Source: an uncultured Flavobacteriales bacterium (lineage in GTDB: Bacteria > Bacteroidota > Bacteroidia > Flavobacteriales > UBA1820). Taken from it: DNA of 64,000 nt. The first letter of the stretch is position 1. Each line of letters starts with the position of its first letter. The stretch spans positions 23,512 to 87,511 of the forward strand of contig CABSLV010000005.1 in the NCBI GenBank assembly GCA_902478645.1. The letters are read 5' to 3'. The notes under the pieces are model-generated. The model saw nothing but the letters and a program-made list of their open reading frames with translations. It did not search any database and was not told the DNA's origin. Of the stretch, positions 50,891-59,825 are shown piece by piece. The translations under genes were made by a program, and so were the position numbers.

Positions 50891-52017
50891 AACCGCCGCT
50901 CGAGTTTTTCCACCATCTCCCTTTTCCATTGGGCAAACTCACCCGAGGCGATGCGTCGGCGCGCCTCGCCCACCAGCCACAGGTAAAATCCCAGGTTGTG
51001 TACCGATGCGATCTGCTTGGCCAGGAATTCGTCCGCCGTAAACAGATGGCGCAGATAGGCGCGCGTGTAGGCCGTATCCACCCACGTGTAGCCGGCCGGA
51101 TCGACGGGCGAAAAATCGTCCGCCCACTTGCGGTTCTTGATGTTGATGATGCCCTCGGCGGTAAACAGCATCCCGTTGCGACCGTTGCGGGTCGGCATCA
51201 CGCAGTCCATCATGTCGATACCGCGGTCGATGGCTTCCAGGATGTTGGTCGGCGTACCGACACCCATCAGGTAGCGCGGACGGTCGGCCGGCAGGATGGC
51301 GCAGACCTCCTCGATCATCTCGTACATCACTTCGTGCGGCTCGCCTACGGACAAGCCTCCGATGGCGTTCCCCTCCGCTCCGACCGAAGCGATCTTCTCG
51401 GCCGAGATCCGGCGCAGGTCGGAGTACACCGAGCCCTGCACGATGGGGAACAAGGCCTGCGGATAACCGTAACGTTCGGGATGTTCGGCCAGATACGCCA
51501 CGCAGCGGTCCAGCCAGCGGTGGGTCATCTGCATCGAGGCCTTGGCATAGGCGTATTCACACGGATAAGGCGTACACTCGTCGAAGGTCATGATGATGTC
51601 GGCCCCGATCTTGCGCTCGATCTCCATGACACTCTCCGGGGAGAACAGGTGCGCCGAGCCGTCGATGTGGGACTTGAAGCGTACGCCTTCTTCGCGGATC
51701 TTTCGCGTGGCCGAGAGCGAATACACCTGATAGCCTCCGCTGTCGGTGAGGATCGGCCGGTCCCAACCGATAAAACGGTGCAGGCCGCCGGCTTTTTCCA
51801 GAATGTCCGTGCCCGGACGCAGGTACAGGTGATAGGTATTGCCCAAGATGATCTTGGCGTCGATGTCCTGAGCCAATTCCCGCTGATGCACGCCCTTGAC
51901 ACTGCCTACCGTCCCCACCGGCATGAAGATGGGAGTAGGGATGTCCCCGTGCGCCGTCGTCAAGACGCCGGCGCGGGCCTGGGTAGCGGGTGCGGTGTGC
52001 TTTATCTCGAATTTCAT
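50887..52017 (-). CDS. tgt: Queuine tRNA-ribosyltransferase lacking zinc-site cysteines
   Basis: 376-residue TIM-barrel enzyme that exchanges guanine 34 for preQ1 in tRNAs with GUN anticodons. Catalytic regions are intact: LTDSGGYQVYSL, IMTFDECTPYP, GGLSVGEPHEVM, and DCVMPTRNGRNG. The Cys-x-Cys-x2-Cys zinc site of the E. coli enzyme is missing: DPAGYTWVDTAYTRAYLRHL has no Cys, while the later His (SVHNLGFY) remains. This pattern seems shared by Bacteroidota homologues as I recall them. The start is MKFEIKHT at 52017. Confidence 0.95.
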   Translation of the reverse strand: MKFEIKHTAPATQARAGVLTTAHGDIPTPIFMPVGTVGSVKGVHQRELAQDIDAKIILGNTYHLYLRPGTDILEKAGGLHRFIGWDRPILTDSGGYQVYSLSATRKIREEGVRFKSHIDGSAHLFSPESVMEIERKIGADIIMTFDECTPYPCEYAYAKASMQMTHRWLDRCVAYLAEHPERYGYPQALFPIVQGSVYSDLRRISAEKIASVGAEGNAIGGLSVGEPHEVMYEMIEEVCAILPADRPRYLMGVGTPTNILEAIDRGIDMMDCVMPTRNGRNGMLFTAEGIINIKNRKWADDFSPVDPAGYTWVDTAYTRAYLRHLFTADEFLAKQIASVHNLGFYLWLVGEARRRIASGEFAQWKREMVEKLERRL

Positions 52018-52096
52018 CTTCTCTCGTTTCGTTTTTCGTGGTGTTTCCTCGCAGAGGCAAGCCATGGCCTGCGCTCCTTTTGTCTTTTTTATCGCC

Positions 52097-53323
52097 TCAA
52101 AAACCGTAATCGGTCTGGAGGGCCAACAGATCGTCCAGCGTTTCGCGGCGCGAGATTAGGTAGTCGGTCCCGTCCTTGACCAGCACCTGCGGCGGACGGA
52201 AACGCGAATTGTACACCGAAGCCATCGTATAGCCGTACGCTCCGGCATTGAGTATCGCCAGCAGGTCGCCCCGACGCACTTCGGGCAGGGTGCGGTGTAC
52301 GGCAAAATTGTCCGTCTCGCAGATAAATCCCGTTACGTTGTACTGCCTGGGCGCACCGCAAGGGTTGGAGACGTTGAGGATATGGTGGTACGCATCGTAC
52401 ATCATCGGGCGGATCAGGTGGCAAAGCCCGCTGTCCACCTGCACGAAATCCGCCGCCGGGGTGTGCTTCACCCAATCGGCGCGCACCAGCAGCGTACCGC
52501 AGCGGCTCACCAGGAATTTTCCCGGCTCCACGACCATGCGCACCGGACGACCCGTCTGCTGCACGAAGCGGTTGAAACGCTCCGAAAGTTTCTCGCCGAG
52601 CAACTCCACATCCGTTCCGTGTTCGTCCGGCCGGTAAGGCACTTTGAACCCGCTGCCGAAGTCGATGTATTCCACCGGGAAACGCCGCGCGACGGAGAAC
52701 ACCCGCTCGGCTCCTTCGAGAAACACATCCACGTCGTAAATGTCCGAACCGGTATGCAGGTGCACGCCCACGATGGGGAGGCCCTCCCGCTTGGCCAACT
52801 CCTCGACCTCATCCATCCGCTCGAGAGGGATGCCGAATTTGGACTCCCGCCCCCCGACCGAAATCTTGGCATGTCCCCCGGCAAAGATTTCCGGGGTGAT
52901 ACGAATGCCTACCGGAACACCGGGATGGGTCCGGGCAAAAACCTGCAAGGTCTCCACCGAATCGATATGGATGTGAACACCCAGTTCGACGGCCTGGTCG
53001 ATCTCCTGCATCGGCACGCCGTTGGGGGTGTAGATGATGTCTTTCGGAGCGAAACCGGCCAGCAGCGCCAGACGGATTTCATTGACCGACACGGTATCGA
53101 CCCCGGCCCCCAATCCGCGGATCACCCGCAGGATGTTGATGTTGCTCAAAGCCTTCATCGCAAAATGGATGCGATGGTCGGCCACCGGACGGAATACACC
53201 ATCCAGGCGAGCATACTGCTGCTCGATCTGCGCACAGTCGTATATGTAAACAGGCGTGCCGTAACGTTCGGCAAGCGTTTCGGCGGGAATCCCGCCGATG
53301 AGGTATCGGTCGTTCTGGTTCAC
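52097..53323 (-). CDS. lysA: Diaminopimelate decarboxylase
   Basis: 408-residue PLP enzyme making lysine from meso-diaminopimelate. The PLP Lys is in IHFAMKALSNINIL; other anchors are VGVHLHTGSDI, SGFKVPYRPDE, VVEPGKFLVSRCGTL, the active-site region DSGLCHLIRPMMYDAYH and ICETDNFA with its Cys. The N-terminal barrel and C-terminal beta domain are complete. A TAATTTTG box lies about 108 nt upstream; no lysine riboswitch features were seen in the leader. The gene is separate from the tgt run by 79 nt. Confidence 0.94.
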   Translation of the reverse strand: MNQNDRYLIGGIPAETLAERYGTPVYIYDCAQIEQQYARLDGVFRPVADHRIHFAMKALSNINILRVIRGLGAGVDTVSVNEIRLALLAGFAPKDIIYTPNGVPMQEIDQAVELGVHIHIDSVETLQVFARTHPGVPVGIRITPEIFAGGHAKISVGGRESKFGIPLERMDEVEELAKREGLPIVGVHLHTGSDIYDVDVFLEGAERVFSVARRFPVEYIDFGSGFKVPYRPDEHGTDVELLGEKLSERFNRFVQQTGRPVRMVVEPGKFLVSRCGTLLVRADWVKHTPAADFVQVDSGLCHLIRPMMYDAYHHILNVSNPCGAPRQYNVTGFICETDNFAVHRTLPEVRRGDLLAILNAGAYGYTMASVYNSRFRPPQVLVKDGTDYLISRRETLDDLLALQTDYGF

Positions 53324-53430
53324 TTTGCTTTTTTAGATAAAACTCATCTCGGTTCGGAAGCGTCCCGGAGCGAAAACTGCATTTCCATCCTTCCCGTTCT
53401 GCCCGTGTTTCACGATTTTGATTCCGGTGG

Positions 53431-53438
53431 CAAAATTA
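53431..53438 (-). promoter_or_regulatory. -7 promoter box TAATTTTG before lysA
   Basis: Exact TAnnTTTG match on the minus strand, about 108 nt before the lysA start. Confidence 0.45.
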
Positions 53439-53496
53439 CGGCAAATGCGCCATCCTGCCGCACGTTTTCCCCACAAATTGGATCCCCAGATACAAT

Positions 53497-54315
53497 CTAC
53501 CGGGCCGGATAGGCCGTCATCTTCTGCCCAGGACGGTCGGTGAGCACCCGCCAGTATTCGGGGTGGGCCAGCACTTCGGTGTAGTCCATCCGGCGACCGT
53601 CGACCCAGATGTCCCGCCGTACCAGGCGAAAACCATGGCTGTAATCCACATAATGGAAGATATGCCCGGTATAGACCGGTTGGATAGGTTTTCCGTCGAG
53701 GGTGTGCCAGCCGTAGAGGGCAATCCGGTTGGGTTTGCCTTCGAGGGCGGCGGTGAGCACCACGTCCTTTTTATGCCCGGCGATGAGCCCCTTGCGCCCT
53801 TTCCGCTGACCTTCGATGATGTAATTGTGCACCACGAACGTACGGAAACTCTCGCGCTCGCACATCATCGGCATCGGTTCCAATTTTACCCGAGCGGCGC
53901 GGTACACCTGGTCGCAAACGGTGGGGGTGGACAGGAAACACCCCAGCAGATCGGCGATACGCTGCGCTGCGCGGGGCGTAAGGGGAAGGCGGAGAAAATC
54001 CTCGTCCGTACCCACGCACAGATAGTCCGGCGCCACGTAATAATGCGCCTTCACCGTCCGTCCGTCCGAGGTAACGATCCGGGTGTCCACCCGCTGGAAA
54101 TGACGCATGAAGCGCGGAAAATCCCCCGCTGCATACCATTGTACCGCCAACGAATCGCGCTGGGAGTAAGTCAGCGAGTCGGCCTGCGCCCGAAAAAGCG
54201 CCGCGCCCCGCTCAGGAGCGGGAAGTCCTTGTCCTACGGTCGCCCGGGTGGCCGTGCACGAAGCCAGCACCAGCGACAACACCACGGCGACGGCGAGTCC
54301 TGTCTTTCTCATCAT
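53497..54315 (-). CDS. Conserved hypothetical lipoprotein
   Basis: 272-residue predicted lipoprotein (lipobox VLASC after MMRKTGLAVAVV). The body has VKAHYYVAPDYLCVGTDED, two Cys in GCFLSTPTVCDQVY, GHKKDVVLTAALEGKPNRIALYG-type strands, and a C-terminal block YVDYSHGFRLVRRDIWVDG that recalls a conserved hypothetical family seen in Bacteroidota and other bacteria. No enzymatic motif is certain. The start is one of two adjacent ATGs (54315, 54312); in-frame upstream codons are not credible. A TACTTTTA box lies 21 nt upstream. Confidence 0.75.
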   Translation of the reverse strand: MMRKTGLAVAVVLSLVLASCTATRATVGQGLPAPERGAALFRAQADSLTYSQRDSLAVQWYAAGDFPRFMRHFQRVDTRIVTSDGRTVKAHYYVAPDYLCVGTDEDFLRLPLTPRAAQRIADLLGCFLSTPTVCDQVYRAARVKLEPMPMMCERESFRTFVVHNYIIEGQRKGRKGLIAGHKKDVVLTAALEGKPNRIALYGWHTLDGKPIQPVYTGHIFHYVDYSHGFRLVRRDIWVDGRRMDYTEVLAHPEYWRVLTDRPGQKMTAYPAR

Positions 54316-54336
54316 GGTTTTCCCTGTTTTTTCGGG

Positions 54337-54344
54337 TAAAAGTA
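54337..54344 (-). promoter_or_regulatory. Near-consensus -7 box TACTTTTA
   Basis: Seven of eight matches to TAnnTTTG on the minus strand, 21 nt before the lipoprotein start. Confidence 0.4.
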
Positions 54345-54514
54345 CGGATTTATCCCGCAGAAAACGAAAAAAAGCGCTTTTTCTTCCGTCCGTCCCTTTC
54401 CTGCCCCGCTCCACCGGAAGCCGCTTCGTCCACCATCGCTCTCGGGACAGAGAAGCCTCCCTTTCCGGAGGAAAAAACATCCGTCAGCGGGAAGGTTTTC
54501 TGTCCGCTTTTTCG

Positions 54515-54522
54515 TATCTTTA
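54515..54522 (+). promoter_or_regulatory. Near-consensus -7 box TATCTTTA for uvrB
   Basis: Seven of eight matches to TAnnTTTG, 69 nt before the uvrB start at 54592. No SOS-like palindrome was recognised in 54345-54591. Confidence 0.45.
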
Positions 54523-54591
54523 CTATTTCTCCCCGCGTTGCGTGCTATCCCAAGCAAACGAAAGGCGGGGAAAAAACATCAGACGCTTACC

Positions 54592-56616
54592 ATGCAATTC
54601 AAACTCACCAGCGACTACCGGCCTACCGGCGACCAACCGGAAGCCATCCGCCAGCTCACCCAAGGGGTCGAAAGCGGCCTTGCGGCCCAGACCCTGCTGG
54701 GGGTAACCGGCTCGGGAAAGACCTTCACCATAGCCAACGTCATCCAGAACACCGGCCGCCCTACCCTCGTGCTGGCACACAACAAGACCCTGGCCGCCCA
54801 ACTCTACTCGGAGTTCAAGGGATTTTTCCCGGAAAATGCCGTCGAATACTTCGTTTCGTATTACGACTACTACCAGCCCGAGGCTTACATCCCTTCGACC
54901 GGCACCTACATCGAGAAAGACCTCTCGATCAACGAAGACATCGAAAAACTCCGCCTTTCGGCCGTGTCGTCGCTGCTCTCCTCACGCCGGGACGTGATCG
55001 TGGTGGCTTCCGTGTCGTGCCTCTACGGCATCGGCAACCCTTACGAGTTTGAAAAGAGCGTCATCGACCTCGAAGTGGGACAAAGCATCCCCCGCACCTG
55101 TTTCCTGCACCAACTCACCGAAGGACTGTACAGCCGCACCACGGGCGATTTTGCCCGGGGAAATTTCCGGGTCAAAGGCGACACGGTCGATGTATTCCCC
55201 GCGTATTCCGACACTTCGGTGCGCATCCACTTCTTCGGCGACCGTATCGAGGAGATCGAGGGCACGGATCCCACGACCAACGCTCACCTGACCCAGTACG
55301 ACCACCTGCGCATCTACCCGGCCAACATCTTCGTAACCGGGAAAGACCGTTTGAAAAACGCCATCCACCAGATCGAGATCGACCTGGGAGAGCGTGTGGA
55401 ATACTTCAACGCCGCTGGCCAGCTTCTGGAGGCAAAACGGCTGAAGGAGCGTACCGAGTTCGACCTGGAAATGATCCGCGAGTTGGGATACTGTTCCGGC
55501 ATCGAGAACTACTCCCGGTATCTGGACGGCCGGGAACCGGGCAGCCGCCCGTTTTGCCTGCTGGACTATTTCCCCAAGGATTTTCTGATGGTGATCGACG
55601 AGAGCCATGTAACCGTCCCGCAGGTGCAGGCCATGTACGGGGGCGACCGTAGCCGCAAGACCACCCTGGTGGAATACGGATTCCGCCTGCCGGCCGCCAT
55701 CGACAACCGCCCGCTCAAATTCGAGGAATTCGAGGCCATGCAGCACCAGACCATCTATGTGTCGGCTACTCCGGCCGACTACGAACTGGAGAAATCGGGC
55801 GGAGTATATGTGGAACAGGTCATCCGTCCCACCGGCCTGCTGGACCCCGAGATCGAGGTGCGCCCGACGAAAAACCAGATTGACGACCTGCTGGAAGAGA
55901 TCCATCGCCGGGAAGAACTGGACGAACGCGTACTGGTCACCACCCTGACCAAACGCATGGCCGAAGAACTGGCCAAATACCTGGCCCGGGTGGGGGTGCG
56001 CTGCCGTTACATCCACTCGGATGTCGATACGCTGGAGCGGGTACAGATCATGCAGGACTTGCGCGAGGGACGTTTCGACGTGCTGATCGGGGTCAACCTG
56101 CTGCGCGAGGGGCTCGACCTGCCGGAAGTATCACTGGTGGCCATTCTCGATGCGGACAAGGAAGGATTTCTCCGCTCGCACCGCTCGCTCACCCAGACCA
56201 TCGGCCGTGCCGCCCGCCATGTAAACGGGAAAGCGATCCTCTACGGCGACAAGATCACCGACTCCATGCGGCAGACGATCGACGAAACAGCGCGCCGCCG
56301 CCGTATCCAGCAGCAATACAACCGGGATCACGGCATCACGCCCCGTCCCATCCAAAAAGCGATCAACCTCAACTCCCTGCTGGCCAAAGCCTCCGAAAGT
56401 CCCCAGGGGGCAGCCGAACTGGTGCGCCTGTCAAAAGAAAACGGTATCAGCGCCCAGGCTGCCGACGAAAAATTCCTCTCGGGTGCGGAACTGAAAAAAC
56501 GCATCGACTCCGCCCGGCGCGAGATGGAAAAAGCGGCCAAAAATCTGGATTTTATCTCGGCGGCTGCTTGGCGGGACGAGATGGAGCGTCTGAAGGCTCT
56601 GTCGGCCGAAAAGTAA
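54592..56616 (+). CDS. uvrB: Excinuclease ABC subunit B
   Basis: 674-residue damage-verifying helicase of nucleotide excision repair. Walker A is GVTGSGKTFTIANV; the beta-hairpin that clamps DNA is YYDYYQPEAYIPSTGTYIEKD; the DEAH-like box is MVIDESHVTVPQ; the C-terminal UVR motif is ELKKRIDSARREMEKAAKNL. Length is normal. The start MQFKLTSDYRPTGDQPEA is conserved; an earlier in-frame Met is rejected. Its 3' end overlaps a convergent gene by 65 nt. Confidence 0.98.
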   Translation: MQFKLTSDYRPTGDQPEAIRQLTQGVESGLAAQTLLGVTGSGKTFTIANVIQNTGRPTLVLAHNKTLAAQLYSEFKGFFPENAVEYFVSYYDYYQPEAYIPSTGTYIEKDLSINEDIEKLRLSAVSSLLSSRRDVIVVASVSCLYGIGNPYEFEKSVIDLEVGQSIPRTCFLHQLTEGLYSRTTGDFARGNFRVKGDTVDVFPAYSDTSVRIHFFGDRIEEIEGTDPTTNAHLTQYDHLRIYPANIFVTGKDRLKNAIHQIEIDLGERVEYFNAAGQLLEAKRLKERTEFDLEMIRELGYCSGIENYSRYLDGREPGSRPFCLLDYFPKDFLMVIDESHVTVPQVQAMYGGDRSRKTTLVEYGFRLPAAIDNRPLKFEEFEAMQHQTIYVSATPADYELEKSGGVYVEQVIRPTGLLDPEIEVRPTKNQIDDLLEEIHRREELDERVLVTTLTKRMAEELAKYLARVGVRCRYIHSDVDTLERVQIMQDLREGRFDVLIGVNLLREGLDLPEVSLVAILDADKEGFLRSHRSLTQTIGRAARHVNGKAILYGDKITDSMRQTIDETARRRRIQQQYNRDHGITPRPIQKAINLNSLLAKASESPQGAAELVRLSKENGISAQAADEKFLSGAELKKRIDSARREMEKAAKNLDFISAAAWRDEMERLKALSAEK

Positions 56617-56980
56617 CGGGCGATTCGTCCAACTCCACCAGACGCCGCTGCCAACGCGCCCAGGCATTGCCCCGGGTAACCGTCATGCAGGCCTGCAGGG
56701 AACGTTCCAGCACACGGCGTTCCTCCTCCCAGCGCCCGGTGAGTGCGAGCAGTTCCTGCACCCGATCGGTCAGGAAGACAATCCGGGAGGTACGCCTTAT
56801 CCGCCCTTCCAGTTCCGTATCCAACAAGCTCCGATAAAGCGCAAGGGCTTTTTCCCGCTCTCCGCTTTCCATCAGGTGTTGCGCCTGGTGGACCGCACGG
56901 CGGTAGGACTCCTCCATGCGGCGCCCCAGCCAAACGATTCCCCCTGCGATCAAAAGGACTACCAACAGATACGTTCCCAT
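56552..56980 (-). CDS. Membrane-anchored TPR-like protein
   Basis: 142-residue protein with an N-terminal helix (YLLVVLLIAGGIVWLG) and a helical body resembling one or two TPRs (YRRAVHQAQHLMESGEREKALALYRSLLDTEL). The C-terminal ~25 residues are Pro/Ser-rich and disordered; that part overlaps the end of uvrB on the other strand. It may be a small scaffold; there is no close family I can name. The start MGTYLLV at 56980 is natural. It is 40 nt past the ZIP gene stop and could share its transcript. Confidence 0.55.
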   Translation of the reverse strand: MGTYLLVVLLIAGGIVWLGRRMEESYRRAVHQAQHLMESGEREKALALYRSLLDTELEGRIRRTSRIVFLTDRVQELLALTGRWEEERRVLERSLQACMTVTRGNAWARWQRRLVELDESPVTFRPTEPSDAPSRPAKQPPR

Positions 56981-57020
56981 CTTTTCCGCTCGCGTTTTCT
57001 CCTTAACTTTTCCCTTTGTT

Positions 57021-57785
57021 TTACAAGCCTATCCAGGCGGCGGCAGCAAACCCCAGGACGATCACCCCGAGTTTGCGCAAACGGCCGTGGAAACCTATCT
57101 GACAGTCGGACATCATCACCGAAGAGACGTGGAGCAGGATGCCCACCACAACGGCCAGTGCTGCGTAGTAATACCGGTGGATGAATTCCCACTGCGCCCC
57201 GGCCAGTATGCCCAAGGGTCCGGAGAGCGCGAACAAAATCATAAGCAGCCATGCCCTCGTGCGGCTTTTGACCGTACGCAGCAACATCATGTACAATACG
57301 ATAGCCATCGGAATGGTATGAAGCGCGATGCTGACCAGCAGCGGGGAGAGGCTTCCCTCCGCGGCGACTTCGTGCAGGTGTCCGTGCCCGTGTGCGTCGC
57401 CGGCTACGATGGGAGTCGATTCGAGAAAGGTATGCAGGAACAGGCTGACGAACATCCCGATGGTCAGCGACCCGTCCGCTGCATGCGCACGGTCTTCCCC
57501 ATGGCTTGCGCTTCGGGAGTGCGTATGCCCGTGATCGATGCCCCGGGAGAAAAACTCCAAGACGGTCTGCAGGAGCAGCCCCGCCAGCACGCAACCGCCC
57601 ACCCATGCGGCGGAATGCGTACCTCCGTACGCTTCGGGCAGCATATGGAATACGATGACGCCCAACACAAAGGCACCTGTAAATCCGGATACGGCCTCCA
57701 TCACGCCCGGGGTCAGTCTCCCCCGAGCCAAATCCACCATCGCTACAGGCAGCAGTACCGCCAGGAACAAAACGAGATAATCCAT
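57021..57785 (-). CDS. ZIP-family metal transporter
   Basis: 254-residue membrane protein with seven or eight helices. Metal-path residues expected in ZIP proteins appear as VFHMLPEAYGG, FLHTFLESTPIV and SIALHTIPMAIVLYM (in place of the classic HNxPEG). Two His-rich loops (GIDHGHTHS and GDAHGHGHLHEV) probably bind Zn2+. It likely imports zinc or iron. The start MDYLVLFLAV at 57785 is favoured; an alternative frame upstream overlaps the promoter box at 57810-57817. Confidence 0.82.
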   Translation of the reverse strand: MDYLVLFLAVLLPVAMVDLARGRLTPGVMEAVSGFTGAFVLGVIVFHMLPEAYGGTHSAAWVGGCVLAGLLLQTVLEFFSRGIDHGHTHSRSASHGEDRAHAADGSLTIGMFVSLFLHTFLESTPIVAGDAHGHGHLHEVAAEGSLSPLLVSIALHTIPMAIVLYMMLLRTVKSRTRAWLLMILFALSGPLGILAGAQWEFIHRYYYAALAVVVGILLHVSSVMMSDCQIGFHGRLRKLGVIVLGFAAAAWIGL

Positions 57786-57809
57786 CCTTTCTCTTGCTTT
57801 CAGTCGGGA

Positions 57810-57817
57810 CAAAGGTA
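57810..57817 (-). promoter_or_regulatory. -7 promoter box TACCTTTG for the ZIP gene
   Basis: Exact TAnnTTTG match on the minus strand, 24 nt before the start. Confidence 0.55.
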
Positions 57818-57917
57818 ACCAATTATCCGCGCAATATCCTCCTCCGCGAGAAATGCTTCGCAAAGGTTTCTTCCTTCGCACGGGACTACACGTCGCTGAA
57901 ATCCTGTGGCGGGCAAG

Positions 57918-57976
57918 GCGAGCAAGCGGAAGCGGCCGCGCCCCGGAACGGGGCGCGGCCGCTTCCGCTTGCTCGC
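57918..57976 (-). terminator. Perfect 27-bp hairpin after the amidase gene
   Basis: Arms 57918-57944 and 57950-57976 are exact inverted repeats (GCGAGCAAGCGGAAGCGGCC at the outer end) with a 5-nt loop. It begins 12 nt past the amidase stop. There is no T run on either side, so it may protect the mRNA end instead of terminating. Confidence 0.6.
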
Positions 57977-57988
57977 ATCAGGAATGGA

Positions 57989-59716
57989 TTACTTGGAAGG
58001 TTTGAACTTCTTGGGCGCCTTGGCATCGCTGCCGGGCACCGAAGCCAGGAATTTTTCCAGTCCCCAAACAACCCGATCCATCATCTCGTCGCGGAAACGC
58101 TTGTCCAGGATCTTGGCCGAATCTTCCGGCGAGGAAAGGAACAAGGTCTCCACCAACACCGTCAGGTATTCGGTAGGCTGGTTGAGGGTGAAATTGAAAT
58201 TACCGATGTTGCCGAAATTGTTCACATCCATCTCCAGGATACTCTCCAGGATATAGACCGAAAGCGGACGCTGGGACAAGTGGCGGTAGTAGGTACTCGT
58301 CCCCTTGGCCGCAAAGGGCGACCCTCCGGCATTGCAGTGGATCGAGATCAGGATGTCTGCCCCGCCATCCAGCGCAGCCGCCTTGCGATCATCCATATCC
58401 ACATTTTCCGTCCCCGGACGGGTGAGGATCACTTTCGCTCCCTTGGCCTCCAATACCGCCTTGAGATGATCGGCCATATCCTTGGTCAGGTCCTGCTCCT
58501 TCACACCACTGGTAGTACGCGCACCGTTCCAGGGCTCGCCGTGTCCGGCATCCACCGCAATGGTCAGGTTGCTCAACTTGAGGCTTTCCGGGCGGTGTTT
58601 GACCCGAACCACCAGGCTGTTGCCGCGGTAGCCCACCGAATAGCCCCACATCTGGCTGTCGCGCAACTCGACGATCACCCGCAGCACGTCGTCCTGCACC
58701 TGACGGTAGGATACGTTGGCGATCTCCTTTTCACCTTTGAGTTGGGTGATCCAGTTGGTATTGCAGGCCGCCCCATACAGGTCGATGTTGATCCGATGCA
58801 GATCCGGGTCCTCGGTGATGATGTACGGCAGGCGCTCGGACAACCCTACGGTGAGCTGATCGTACTTCCCACCGGTGGTTACACTCCACGATCCGGAGAG
58901 CGACTCGGGAGCAAACGTTCCCTCCGGCATCGGCTCGGTGCAGGATACCGGAATCCACGCTACGGTATTGCGGGAAAGACGCACCTTGTACATCTGGTTT
59001 ACCCGACCCACGACCTGAAGCTTGATCCCTTCGGCCAGATAATTGATCTTGGCTCCGCCCAGACGGTCTCCGCCCAAACCATAGTTCAAGTACGCCCCCG
59101 CCTTGGTCTGAACGATACGGGGCATCGGCCCCTCGATCAGTTCCAGCGACGATTCTACCCCCTGAACGGCTGTCGTATCGCCCCAAGCGATGGATAGTTC
59201 GATCGGACGGCCGATCAGCGTATCGCCCGGCTGCACCGTGTACTGTCCCTGGAATACCCCTTGGGAAACCTCATAGAGGGGCTCTCCGCCGATCCACGCG
59301 ATCTTCGCCCCGGGGGCTGCATTCAGTCGGATACGCACTGCATCGCCGGGAGAAAGCGCCATATCGGACGAGGGAAGGAGCTGGATGTTTTCAGCCCGCG
59401 GACCATCGATCGGTTGAGGTGCTTCCCGTTTCTTGAGAAAGATGTTTTTCGATACGCTCTGTCCGTCGGTAGTGGTGAGCGTAACGGTATTGTCCCCTTC
59501 GGTCAGTTCCACCCGAGCCGCCCACTCCCCGGAGGAATACACCGGAAAGGTCTCTCCCTGCACGGAGATCTGCGTACCGGCCGTGGCCACTCCCCGCAGG
59601 TTGAGGGTGGCCGTGTAGGTCGTGTCGGGCGCTCCGGCAACGATACGGAGCTGTTGGGCTTGGACGGCCCCGATGGATGCGGCCGCCAGCAAAAGACAAA
59701 CGGTTTTTTTGAGCAT
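57989..59716 (-). CDS. N-acetylmuramoyl-L-alanine amidase with long N-terminal region
   Basis: 575-residue secreted enzyme cutting the amide bond between muramic acid and the peptide stem. Signal peptide MLKKTVCLLLAAASIGAVQA; residues ~25-370 hold Ig-like and SH3-like modules; the Amidase_3 domain (about 380-560) has Zn ligands in VDAGHGEPW, VKEQDLTKD and LISIHCNAG and the catalytic Glu in VLVETLFLSSPED. The C-terminal tail is Lys-rich. The ATG at 59716 begins the signal peptide; the longer open frame upstream overlaps bioD. A GATCTTTG sequence about 40 nt upstream is one mismatch from a -7 box. Confidence 0.92.
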   Translation of the reverse strand: MLKKTVCLLLAAASIGAVQAQQLRIVAGAPDTTYTATLNLRGVATAGTQISVQGETFPVYSSGEWAARVELTEGDNTVTLTTTDGQSVSKNIFLKKREAPQPIDGPRAENIQLLPSSDMALSPGDAVRIRLNAAPGAKIAWIGGEPLYEVSQGVFQGQYTVQPGDTLIGRPIELSIAWGDTTAVQGVESSLELIEGPMPRIVQTKAGAYLNYGLGGDRLGGAKINYLAEGIKLQVVGRVNQMYKVRLSRNTVAWIPVSCTEPMPEGTFAPESLSGSWSVTTGGKYDQLTVGLSERLPYIITEDPDLHRINIDLYGAACNTNWITQLKGEKEIANVSYRQVQDDVLRVIVELRDSQMWGYSVGYRGNSLVVRVKHRPESLKLSNLTIAVDAGHGEPWNGARTTSGVKEQDLTKDMADHLKAVLEAKGAKVILTRPGTENVDMDDRKAAALDGGADILISIHCNAGGSPFAAKGTSTYYRHLSQRPLSVYILESILEMDVNNFGNIGNFNFTLNQPTEYLTVLVETLFLSSPEDSAKILDKRFRDEMMDRVVWGLEKFLASVPGSDAKAPKKFKPSK

Positions 59717-59825
59717 GATGGTATTGTAGTTTTTGTTCGTAGTCCCGTTTTCGACAAAGATCGGAAACCGGGAGGACTTTTCCCCGCTCAAAAACGAAGA
59801 AAAAACACTCCGGCCTCCCGATTTT

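Noticed and set aside
53324..53496. Lysine riboswitch before lysA
   Set aside because: No recognisable multi-helix aptamer or expression platform in the leader; only a promoter box was found.
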